Positions 55,501 to 62,968 of a stretch of 64,000 bases of DNA are shown piece after piece (position 1 is the stretch's first letter; each line of letters begins with the position of its first letter). The notes under the pieces were generated by a model, which did no database searches, was not told the DNA's origin, and worked only from the letters and a program-made list of their open reading frames with translations. This stretch comes from Bacteroidia bacterium (GTDB taxonomy: Bacteria > Bacteroidota > Bacteroidia > Bacteroidales > GWA2-32-17): contig JACREQ010000034.1 of NCBI GenBank assembly GCA_016218155.1, positions 62,001 through 126,000 of the forward strand, in the 5' to 3' direction. Position numbers and translations under genes: made by a program.

Positions 55501-56773
55501 ACATGAAACGGCGCATTCCCCAACGTTCGTTACCAGGAACTCCATCACCGAAATTTATACCATTGATACAACCATTGTTAATATATGGACTGTTTAAATT
55601 TAATGTATTTGTAACGGTATCCCATGCTGAAGGACGGTCAACTTCTATGCCGTTAAATTCATAAGGATCCATATATGGACCTTCGAAAAAGTCGACACCG
55701 ATTGCAGGTGGCTGTGTACCATAGTTAGCACCGTTTCCGTCACCATCCATTTCGTCACCATTATATAAAATACCTAATCCTCTTTTAACATCACAAGCAA
55801 TATAATCATCAGCAGCATCACCTAAGTCAGCATCTGTCCAAACTCCAAAATAACAATCCTGTAAAATATAACTTGATCGGTTAATCAGAGTATAGTTTCC
55901 AAAAGTCATATTGTTTAATTCATCATTTGTTGCGAAAGCAAAAGCCTGAGCTCTGATTTCCATACCAATTGACGAACCATCAGTTTCTGTGTGAATATTA
56001 CCACGGTCATTATATACCCACCATAAAGTTTTATCTCCATATAAGATATGTTCTCTTAAAGCTTGTGTTGCTGTACATTCAACTGATTTGTCAAGGTCAA
56101 ACCATGGATAATCTCCATCCTCAATATTATAAAGACCATCATCATTTTTATCAAAGAAAGGAGCTAGATTATATTCATAATCAGGATCGGTATTTACTGC
56201 AGGCCAGTTTTGAATTACATCAGGTACAGAATAATTTGCAAACTGTGATTGTAATAAAGCCTGATCGTTTGCTTGTTTTGCATTCCAATAGCTTCTATAT
56301 TCTGAAACTTCATCACGACTAACAATAAAATGTTTATCGTATTTTATACAAGATTCTGATGTAGTTGTTCCCTGTGCAGCACCAGTAGATTTAAGCGGAC
56401 CGGTAAAATAATCCTGACCATCACGATATCTAGCACCGGCAACTCTAAGCTGTCCGTTAACGTCAGTACCACCAATCCAGATAGCACCAGCATATAAAGC
56501 CATTTTACCAGAGCCTTTAGGTATTTCATAACTTGCTAAGCGGGTTTGAAAATCCCACCACATATCACCACCTGTGTATATTCTGGCTCTAACATTATTT
56601 AGGCTTAGCTCACTAACTGCTGATGGTGTAATACAACCGGCAGTTACAGATTTATCTTGATTTACAGAAACTCTTTTGCTATCGCCTATCCACTTTTTTG
56701 CAAACAATGGTTGAGCTACAACAGCAAAAAGTACTGCTATCGCAAAAATCTTCTTTATTTCCCTTGTTTTCAT
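52592..56773 (-). CDS. Large surface protein with C-terminal sorting-like domain
   Basis: Exported protein of 1393 residues, signal peptide at 1-26 (AQPLFAKK). The N-terminal part (residues 60-640) has YTGGDMWWDFQTRLASYEIPKG, MALYAGAIWIGGTDVNGQLR and ANTDPDYEYNLAPF-like acidic loops (DKNDDGLYNIEDGDYPWFD), a pattern known from Bacteroidota proteins coded beside TonB receptors and PorV; the middle is beta-rich. The last 95 residues resemble a T9SS/FlgD-like sorting domain (VVPNPYYGYSSYE, CTISIYNVSGTLIRRF, ASGVYIMHIDAPG). The protein probably sits on the cell surface. Its role is unknown; binding or processing of a polymer is only a guess. Gaps of 19 and 36 bases to its neighbours show one operon. 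Confidence 0.82.
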   Translation of the reverse strand: MKTREIKKIFAIAVLFAVVAQPLFAKKWIGDSKRVSVNQDKSVTAGCITPSAVSELSLNNVRARIYTGGDMWWDFQTRLASYEIPKGSGKMALYAGAIWIGGTDVNGQLRVAGARYRDGQDYFTGPLKSTGAAQGTTTSESCIKYDKHFIVSRDEVSEYRSYWNAKQANDQALLQSQFANYSVPDVIQNWPAVNTDPDYEYNLAPFFDKNDDGLYNIEDGDYPWFDLDKSVECTATQALREHILYGDKTLWWVYNDRGNIHTETDGSSIGMEIRAQAFAFATNDELNNMTFGNYTLINRSSYILQDCYFGVWTDADLGDAADDYIACDVKRGLGILYNGDEMDGDGNGANYGTQPPAIGVDFFEGPYMDPYEFNGIEVDRPSAWDTVTNTLNLNSPYINNGCINGINFGDGVPGNERWGMRRFMYFQNDGSTLSDPSTAVEYYRFLTGYWKDGVRMTYGGTGYSTGAGTPADFAYPENTDPSGWGTGGNPQTPWTIEGNSVKDYRFVHSAGPFTLQPGAANDITTGMVWARATSGGRKASIIEVKRADDKAQRLFDNCFKLIDGPVAPILEIIELDREFIFHIKNVKGTNNYVNVPEDYIEKDPFVVCPTNLPGCDPYYTFQGYQVYQLKDESSSVTDIENPDKARLVFQCDKKDTISRIINYEYDSQIGASVPKLKVEGANVGIQHSFTLTNDAFAIGDKRLVNHKTYYYVAIAYGYNNYQTYNPTDPNALEGQKKPYLPSRSGIKTYTVIPHITSPANNGTILNSDFGDGPKIIQIEGLGNGNNEIKLTQKTIDKIMAGSPWRADSVEYENGYGPIKVKVIDPLNVPDKSFGLKFIPDSSTVAIGTSGYYITKAKWKVYPIPASATDTVFSDSKIEYLNEQIIPKWGISITINQVPWPAKKDPASYQNGYISSSVVWADPLKKWIDFVQDVDGCGFPNWIRSGTSVVTDQPPCNDVNSSSAGDDQQFYEKVIDGTWAPYIFGMEDKIGSTTYDPQYTGVAFSTLHTTMSTVTRRLSSVKIVITKDKSKWTRCPVIETCDYDLATNVYNAGLNEGNQYKYNMRKHASVDKNGSSTNITTTSDSLTNPNYSNYIGGRGMGWFPGYAIDVQNGERLNMVFGEDSRYPGENGRDMMWNPTNNYASELYMQTGGLAGDFYLGGKHFIYVFGHNEAGSDTMPRYDGGLNLYKKFITITGNAGNTKRNLWWNAMWVSIPVLSGNSQMQTNPTDPYYFIKCDVEFNINIANPYIKATGNFKRDPALVENKDLPYYQFSLKDLVPSVNDEETAKNSLELIRVVPNPYYGYSSYETSQLDYKVKLTNLPQVCTISIYNVSGTLIRRFKKDSPLSYQDWDLKNEYGITIASGVYIMHIDAPGLGEKIVKWFGALRPIDLNNF

Positions 56774-56792
56774 ATCTTTTAATTTTCTTTTT

Positions 56793-59700
56793 TTAGAAAC
56801 TTAGTTGAATACCCAAATGAATTGTTCTAGCAAATGAGTAATTATAAGGACTATTAATATACATTGTACGATAATCTCTATATGCTTGAGGATCATTTTG
56901 AGCATTAATTGAAGATTGATTTAAAGCATTGTTTAAATAACCATCATCGTCAGCATTACCTGTTGTTTCATAAACATTAATAATTTCTTTTGTATTAAGT
57001 AAATTATTTATTTCTACATAAACATTTAGACCTGCTGTTTTTTTATTATCGCCTTCACCTTTACCATAATTTAATTCAAAGTCCCTGTCAATTCTCATAT
57101 TGATTGTAAAACGGGAAGGTTTACGTGAACCATTAATAGATCCAATTAAATTGCCATTATTAAGATCTTTTTTATTGTATGGGGAACCTGTACCATAGTT
57201 AAATGTAAAGTTTGCTCCTGTATTTTGTAAGATGTCTTTTCCAGCAACTTTTGGTCCGGTATATGCTCTTCCACTTGCATAACGATAATCTAAGTTACCG
57301 GTAATAGCATGACGTTGGTCAAAATCAAGAGGAATGGTAGCTCTTAAATTTGGCTGACCGGTTTGAATAAGTGCTTTACTAGTTTCAGCATTAGAACCGG
57401 TTCCGTTTGCAAATTGTAAGGTATAACTTAATCTGAATGTAATATTTCCGGTTCTTCTTAAGTCATAAGCTAATGTTAATCCTTTTACTGTTCCAAAGTC
57501 AATATTTGTATAAGTCATATATTTAAATGGATATGCACCATAAATATATTGTACCTGAACCATATCTCTCATTTCGCGATAGAAAGTAGAGAATTTAATA
57601 GATGAGGTATTATTTAATTTTTGTTGGAAACCAAGTTCGTAGTCAATAGTTTTTTCTGTTTTTAAATCAGGGTTATTGATAGCATCTGTTTGTTTCTGAA
57701 TATAATAATATTGAAGTGGGTTCATGCGAACATTACTACTTGGTCTTTTTGTTAGCACATCATAATGTGCGAAAAACAATGCTACGTCAGATACAGGAAA
57801 AGAGAATGCAATACGTGGCATAACATTAATTTGAGGCTCATAATCTTTAAAAGCATTTACGCTTAATTCTTCACCCGGGTTAACTAAAACTGGATGCATT
57901 GAGCTATTATCTTCAATTGCTTTTGGGTCATTAATTTGTGTTCCGTTAGCATCATACCATTTTGCATCTGTAGGACTAAATCCTTCGCGGTAACCTTTTA
58001 TTTGAGTACCTGGTGCATTGGTATAAACAACTGCATCTGATGAAAGGTTATTTGGATGTGCACCACTTGGATTTAACGATCCGGAAACTTCACCTAATTT
58101 TTTAGTTTCATAAAATGAATAAGGATCTTTTAATACCATTTGATTGGCATCAAAACGGTCAACTCTTAAACCAACGTTAAAAACTAAATCATTAAAAGCA
58201 AATTTATCCTGAATGTAAGCAGCTCCATAAATTGGTTGAAATGATGGAATTTCACGTTTAAATCTGCCGTTTTCATCTTTTGCAGTTAAAAAATCGTTAA
58301 AGCTTGGTTTGGTTGTTAATCTGTTTCCATGATGATCGTAACCATAATATGAAACCTGTTGGTTATCTAACAACTCAGGTGCTGAAAAGAAATCAATAGA
58401 GAAAATAGATGGATCGTATGAATCGAAGTCTATCCAGTTAGTTCCGTCAACAGGCATTCCTAGAGCTTCTCTTAATTTCTGGTCAAACTGTGTTTGAGCT
58501 TCGGCATTATACATTCTGTCATACCATATAGTATCCTGAAATTGCAGATTTGCATCATATACTAAATGCCTGTTATTTGTATCAAGTTCCTGAATATGGA
58601 AGTTAGTATATTTGCGTCCATAATCCCATAATCCCATTGGGTTTACACCAAAATATCTGTCATCACGTTGTTCAAACTCAAATCCTAATGAAATTTCATG
58701 ATCCTTAATATCGGCAGATCCCGAAGCAGATAATCTGAATTGTGAATTATCAATTTTATAAAATGTATTATAAGGCGTACCTGGACTATTATAAAAACTA
58801 TAAACAGGGTTTGGAGATTCTCCGTTTAGTAAACCACCACCGGCCTGAACTCTTTCTTTATTCTGATACCAAAAACTATTTGCAGGATAAAGACTATAAT
58901 AAGAACTTGTATAACTTGCTAAATCAGGATTTACATCAGAAGCTTCAAATGCATAGTTTAAATCTCTGAATCCGTCATGCTCATATACTCCAGATGCAAA
59001 GCCAGGTAAGTCATAAGTATAACGATAAGATCTTTCCTGAGTAGTGGTAAATTTTCCAACATAACCGTATTTAAATAAATCTTCTTTGTTTTCTCTATCC
59101 TGAACAGTCTGATTAAATTTTTGATAATCCACTTGTATCTGATAATAAGCATTTTTAATTAATGCAGTTGCATTATCTTTATCATTTTCGCTCTGAAATT
59201 TCTGAGTTAAACGGGCATATCCGCGTACTGTTCTGTTAATAGCCTCGCCATTATTTTTTGAATTAAATAATGTGTTAGAATAATTAAAATCTCTGAATTT
59301 ATTATAATCGAATGTACCACCAAAAGTAAGGTTAATATTACGTGATGGTTTAACATCAATTTTAGCAGTAACCATCATTTCAGTTGCTTCAGCATCATCT
59401 CTGGCTTTAACATTTTGAAAATTATCTGCTGAAAGAAATTCGCTATTTAGTATAGTCCCAATTCCAGCAGCATTTGTACGATAGGGGTTTGAAAGCAATT
59501 CATCGGTTACGCCGTCATTTGCTTTCCACCAGCCGATAGCTGAAGGCTGGTTATCTTTTTCGTAGTTAAAACTCGCAGAAATAAAGAAACCTGCAATAAC
59601 ATTTTTCTTAACTTTAGTAGAATCGTACTTATCAACTGTTTTCTTTGAAAAAAGCGGACCTGTTACCATTAACTCAGCTAAGTTATAATCATAAGCATCT

Positions 59701-60428
59701 AAAAAGTGAGAAGTTACTAATTCAACTCCACCAAATATTTCGCGAGATGGTTCTTTAGTTGTAACGCTGATAATACCACCAGTAACGTCACCATATTTTG
59801 CAGGCACACCACCGGTGATAACCTCAACCTGTGATGTTGCTGATTTAGGCATACTTCTACTTGCACCTCCAGAAACTTTTACACCGTCAATATAATATAC
59901 GGTAGCTTCTGAACGGGAACCACGAATACTTCCTACTTCGCCACGCTCGGAGTAAACACCACCAACTGTTGTAGCAACAGCTTCGGCACTTCTTCCAGGC
60001 ATTTTTGAAATTTCTTCAGAAGTTACCGCACCTCCGGTTGAGGTTTGGTCCTTGCTTATAAGTGGCACCTTATATTCTTTTACTTCAACCTCGTTCAATT
60101 GCTGAACAGATGATGTAATCTTAAAGTCCTGGAAAGTAATTTTTCCGGCCATAATTTTTAAACCTTTATACTGCAATGGATGATAACCCACATAAGATGC
60201 CTTAACATCATATGTTCCAGCCGGTATAGGCTTAATTACAAACTTGCCGTCAAAGTCGGTCATACCTCCGGTAATTATTTGTCCGTTTGACTCAACACTT
60301 ACGTTAGCAAATGCAATAGCCTCGCCATTGCCTGCATCAAGAACTCTTCCTTGTAATGTTCCAGATTGTGCAAAAACATTTGAAGAAATGATAGCAGCAG
60401 CTAAAACGAATAAAATCTTTCGCAACAT
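56793..60428 (-). CDS. TonB-dependent outer-membrane receptor with carboxypeptidase-like N-domain
   Basis: Outer-membrane transporter of 1211 residues from ATG 60428 (a second ATG at 60434 adds two residues). Signal peptide at 1-19 (SSNVFAQS). Carboxypeptidase-regulatory-like domain at about 20-105 (LQGRVLDAGNGEAIAFANVSVE, AGTYDVKASYVGYHP), plug domain at about 125-240 (SAEAVATTVGGVYSERGEVGSIRGSRSEAT as two pieces), then a 22-strand barrel ending TIHLGIQLSF. The size is larger than siderophore receptors and fits the Bacteroidota oligomer transporters; no SusD gene follows. Instead a T9SS-like protein and PorV follow, a known Bacteroidota trio. Substrate unknown. Confidence 0.9.
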   Translation of the reverse strand: MLRKILFVLAAAIISSNVFAQSGTLQGRVLDAGNGEAIAFANVSVESNGQIITGGMTDFDGKFVIKPIPAGTYDVKASYVGYHPLQYKGLKIMAGKITFQDFKITSSVQQLNEVEVKEYKVPLISKDQTSTGGAVTSEEISKMPGRSAEAVATTVGGVYSERGEVGSIRGSRSEATVYYIDGVKVSGGASRSMPKSATSQVEVITGGVPAKYGDVTGGIISVTTKEPSREIFGGVELVTSHFLDAYDYNLAELMVTGPLFSKKTVDKYDSTKVKKNVIAGFFISASFNYEKDNQPSAIGWWKANDGVTDELLSNPYRTNAAGIGTILNSEFLSADNFQNVKARDDAEATEMMVTAKIDVKPSRNINLTFGGTFDYNKFRDFNYSNTLFNSKNNGEAINRTVRGYARLTQKFQSENDKDNATALIKNAYYQIQVDYQKFNQTVQDRENKEDLFKYGYVGKFTTTQERSYRYTYDLPGFASGVYEHDGFRDLNYAFEASDVNPDLASYTSSYYSLYPANSFWYQNKERVQAGGGLLNGESPNPVYSFYNSPGTPYNTFYKIDNSQFRLSASGSADIKDHEISLGFEFEQRDDRYFGVNPMGLWDYGRKYTNFHIQELDTNNRHLVYDANLQFQDTIWYDRMYNAEAQTQFDQKLREALGMPVDGTNWIDFDSYDPSIFSIDFFSAPELLDNQQVSYYGYDHHGNRLTTKPSFNDFLTAKDENGRFKREIPSFQPIYGAAYIQDKFAFNDLVFNVGLRVDRFDANQMVLKDPYSFYETKKLGEVSGSLNPSGAHPNNLSSDAVVYTNAPGTQIKGYREGFSPTDAKWYDANGTQINDPKAIEDNSSMHPVLVNPGEELSVNAFKDYEPQINVMPRIAFSFPVSDVALFFAHYDVLTKRPSSNVRMNPLQYYYIQKQTDAINNPDLKTEKTIDYELGFQQKLNNTSSIKFSTFYREMRDMVQVQYIYGAYPFKYMTYTNIDFGTVKGLTLAYDLRRTGNITFRLSYTLQFANGTGSNAETSKALIQTGQPNLRATIPLDFDQRHAITGNLDYRYASGRAYTGPKVAGKDILQNTGANFTFNYGTGSPYNKKDLNNGNLIGSINGSRKPSRFTINMRIDRDFELNYGKGEGDNKKTAGLNVYVEINNLLNTKEIINVYETTGNADDDGYLNNALNQSSINAQNDPQAYRDYRTMYINSPYNYSFARTIHLGIQLSF

Positions 60429-60841
60429 AATCATTTGATTATAATTTCGTTAATAACATAAAATTTTTATACTTAACACTTTTTAACAGAATCGTAAATA
60501 TAAATAATGAATTGGAAAAAAAAACATACTTTTTTAATATTAGCAAAAAATCTCTCACTGTATTTGTCTTTTTGATTCAAGTCATGTAATTTATTTAATC
60601 TTCTAACTCATTAAAACGGTTGATAAAACAATTTAAAATCGAACTCTTATTTGAAAACATTATAAATAACTTTAAGAATAATTATACCAAAACATGTTTA
60701 TAAAACATAAAATATTTTGGCTGGTATAAAATTACAATCTGAGAAGTTAAAAAACTATAATGAACTTCTTAACAAAACAACTAAATATCCTAACAACGTG
60801 TATTGTCTGTTGAACTGCAAATTCGTTAAAATTAATTTTTG
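60429..60841. other. Gene-free stretch upstream of the TonB receptor
   Basis: A 413-base AT-rich region with no reading frame of note. The only structure I see is an imperfect inverted repeat (TTATACC at 60682-60688 with GGTATAA at 60723-60729, plus CCAAAA with TTTTGG inside). It must hold the promoter of the TonB operon, but no clear TAnnTTTG element was found. Confidence 0.5.
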
Positions 60842-61300
60842 TTAATCAGAATTAGCCTTCTTTTTCCATGGCCAACGAATTTTTGTGTCTGAAAGCTTAG
60901 GAAGTTTAATTTTCTTTCTCGAAAGCCGTTTAATTTTTGTTTCGGTATGTTTATTATGGTTGTGTCTTTCGGCAATTCTAAGATTTTTTTTCATTCGCCT
61001 GACAACCTTCTTGTTGGTGCCTTTTTCTTTTGGGTTATCAACCCTTTTCCAGTATTTTTTCTGGTTCTTTTTTTCGTTTCTGGTTGATTTTTTTAAGTCT
61101 TTTTGTTTTTTTCTTTCGGCTTCTTTTGCCGGATTTTTCTTAAAAACTGTTTTAATATGAAAATTCCATGCAAATTTGTTCTGAGGAGGTCTGTCAACAG
61201 AATATGGTTGTGCAATTATTCCGTTTGACCCGAATACAATCAATACAAGGGTAATAAAAATAATAACTGAAAATTTATTTATCTTTGTATCAGAATTCAT
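60842..61300 (-). CDS. Small basic exported protein, unknown function
   Basis: Protein of 152 residues from ATG 61300; the longer frame would need a TTG start at 61381 and runs into the divergent gene. Signal or membrane segment at about residues 8-26, cut near GIIAQPYS. The mature part is remarkably basic (KKNPAKEAERKKQKDLKK, RRMKKNLRIAERHNHNKH, RKKIKLPKL), with few acidic residues, and ends IRWPWKKKANSD. Such charge suggests binding to acidic polymer or nucleic acid, or the cell envelope. No family recognised. It starts ten bases from the divergent Rieske-like gene. Confidence 0.6.
   Translation of the reverse strand: MNSDTKINKFSVIIFITLVLIVFGSNGIIAQPYSVDRPPQNKFAWNFHIKTVFKKNPAKEAERKKQKDLKKSTRNEKKNQKKYWKRVDNPKEKGTNKKVVRRMKKNLRIAERHNHNKHTETKIKRLSRKKIKLPKLSDTKIRWPWKKKANSD
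61280..61287 (+). promoter_or_regulatory. -7 element of the Rieske-like gene inside the divergent gene
   Basis: TATCTTTG matches TAnnTTTG, 23 bases before the ATG at 61311 and inside the first codons of the minus-strand gene starting at 61300. No -33 match at the usual spacing. Confidence 0.4.
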
Positions 61301-61310
61301 TTTACATAAA

Positions 61311-61742
61311 ATGCGCTTTTCAAAAATACATATTTTTTTATTTATAATACTGCTAATTACATTATCGGATAGTTGTCGCAAAAAAGAAGATCTTGTGCCA
61401 AATGTGTATGTAAATTTTACGATTTTTTTAAGCGATCCGGAATTTAGTACTCTTCAAACAATTGGAAACAATGTTTTTGTAACCGGTGGAGTTTGTGGAA
61501 TTGTTATTTACAGGCTTTCTCAGACAGATTTTTCGGCATATGACCGCTGTTGCACTTATAAACCTTCTGATAGGTGTGCTGTACTGCCTGATACTTCAAA
61601 TACACTGTTTCTGAAATGTCCATGTTGCGGGTCAAAGTTCTCTTTATTAGATGGCTCTGTACAGTCAGGTGATGCTGAACGTCCTTTAACTTTATATCAG
61701 GTAACTTATGATGGAAACAATACAATACGTGTTTCCAATTAA
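61311..61742 (+). CDS. Rieske-like lipoprotein lacking both cluster histidines
   Basis: Lipoprotein of 143 residues (hydrophobic 7-18, cysteine in SDSCRK at 22). The C-terminal half has the Rieske outline: GGVCGIVIYRLSQTDFSAYD, then CCTYKPSDRC and CPCCGSKFSLLDGSVQSGD with PLTLYQV at the end. In true Rieske proteins the ligands are C-x-H and C-P-C-H; here the histidine positions are Thr82 and Cys106. Six cysteines remain (22 is the lipid one; 80, 81, 89, 103, 105, 106), so a cluster with other ligation, disulfides only, or a zinc site are options. I recall similar histidine-less forms in Bacteroidota. Its stop overlaps the end of the acyltransferase gene by four bases. Confidence 0.75.
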   Translation: MRFSKIHIFLFIILLITLSDSCRKKEDLVPNVYVNFTIFLSDPEFSTLQTIGNNVFVTGGVCGIVIYRLSQTDFSAYDRCCTYKPSDRCAVLPDTSNTLFLKCPCCGSKFSLLDGSVQSGDAERPLTLYQVTYDGNNTIRVSN

Positions 61743-62869
61743 ACCTGAGAGATTTTTTCGAGATTAATAATCGGGTTAGCGTAAAGATTCAGAAATATTT
61801 TTTCGATTTCAGTTTTATCTCCACTAATTTTTGAAACAGTGTTAACCTTATAGTTTGTAAAATCTGATTTTTCTTTTTCGGAATACTTCTCAGAATATTT
61901 ATTTGTTTTTAAAGTCATGTCGTAAGCAATATAATTTGCTGGCCAGAACTTAAAATTTTTATAAATTATATTATCAATAACTGAGCTTAGTTCTTTTGCT
62001 GTTTCTGCTGAAGGGAGTGAATCCGGAATATTATCATTTATTACTTTACCAAAAGCAAGATGAATTCTACCTTTATTTTGTGTAAGACCTTTTAAAATGC
62101 TGGATATATCTTCGCCTGGTTTTTTCTCATATTTCTGATATGAAGAAATATAAAGTTCATTTACCTTTTCTAGGCAACATGGTTCAATTTCATATGAAAC
62201 AGTAACCGGAACAATATTTAATTCGCTAAAATTTTCTTTTATTGATTTTGTTCCACTCATATTCAGCATTTTCAATAATGCTATTTCAGTTTTGTCGTCA
62301 CCGTTTTTTGTTCGTCCATTTCTTTGAGCTATCCAAACAGATGCTTTTTTCTCAGTAATTGTATGTCTGATATATGCAGATAGAATTTTAGAATTTGTTA
62401 AAAATTCTCTGGGGTTTCCACCTCTGTTAACTTTAAACATTCGGTTTGCTTTGCCAAAATCTACAATAAGGGGAAAGCTCATTAAATTACTGCCAAATGT
62501 TATTTCTGTAGTTGGAAAATTGTTGAAATTTAAAACTGCCTGTAACATTGCAGAATCTAAAATAATATCCCTGTGATTTGCAATAAATAAATATGGCATA
62601 TCTGGAGATAAATTTTCTAAGCCACTTGTAGTGAAAGATGTTGATGTTTTTTCAACAACACCAAATACAAGATTACGCATAAATTTGGATTGCAAATCTG
62701 CAGCTGTATCAATACTGTTTAAAAGTGAGATAATTTTAGGGTGCTCACTTTCAGGGTATAAAAACTGAAGTACAGATTTAAACTGAGGATAATTTGTTAG
62801 CCTGTTTAATGCAGCATTAATCTCATTATCGTTATATGGTCTAATATCTTCGAATTCAGGAATGAACAT
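61739..62869 (-). CDS. PlsC-like glycerophospholipid acyltransferase
   Basis: Membrane-associated protein of 376 residues, probably transferring acyl groups to lysophosphatidate or glycerol-3-phosphate. The start EFEDIRPYNDNEINAALNRL is a known Bacteroidota pattern. The catalytic motif is NHRDIILDSAML near residue 97 (H-x4-D, a variant HRDIILD), then NRMFKVNRGG near 135, VWIAQRNGRTKNGDD near 180 (acceptor-binding), and a late VPVTVSYEIEPC near 222. Length is longer than single-domain PlsC enzymes. TATATTTG on the minus strand at 62893-62900 is a candidate -7 element. Convergent overlap of four bases with the Rieske-like gene. Confidence 0.85.
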   Translation of the reverse strand: MFIPEFEDIRPYNDNEINAALNRLTNYPQFKSVLQFLYPESEHPKIISLLNSIDTAADLQSKFMRNLVFGVVEKTSTSFTTSGLENLSPDMPYLFIANHRDIILDSAMLQAVLNFNNFPTTEITFGSNLMSFPLIVDFGKANRMFKVNRGGNPREFLTNSKILSAYIRHTITEKKASVWIAQRNGRTKNGDDKTEIALLKMLNMSGTKSIKENFSELNIVPVTVSYEIEPCCLEKVNELYISSYQKYEKKPGEDISSILKGLTQNKGRIHLAFGKVINDNIPDSLPSAETAKELSSVIDNIIYKNFKFWPANYIAYDMTLKTNKYSEKYSEKEKSDFTNYKVNTVSKISGDKTEIEKIFLNLYANPIINLEKISQV

Positions 62870-62968
62870 TTTTGCTTTTTATTATTATGCCGCAAATATA
62901 TAAATTACAGATTAAAAAAGAACTGTTAAACTTCATTATAGAATTTTTGAAAAACCTGAAAGAATAAT

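Noticed and set aside
55969-56322. Plus-strand frame of 117 residues inside the large surface protein
   Set aside because: Antisense shadow without family match or promoter; the minus-strand frame has a signal peptide and sorting domain.
60885-61160. Plus-strand frame of 91 residues rich in Phe and Leu
   Set aside because: It is the antisense of the lysine-rich exported protein; lysine codons read as Phe/Leu on the other strand.
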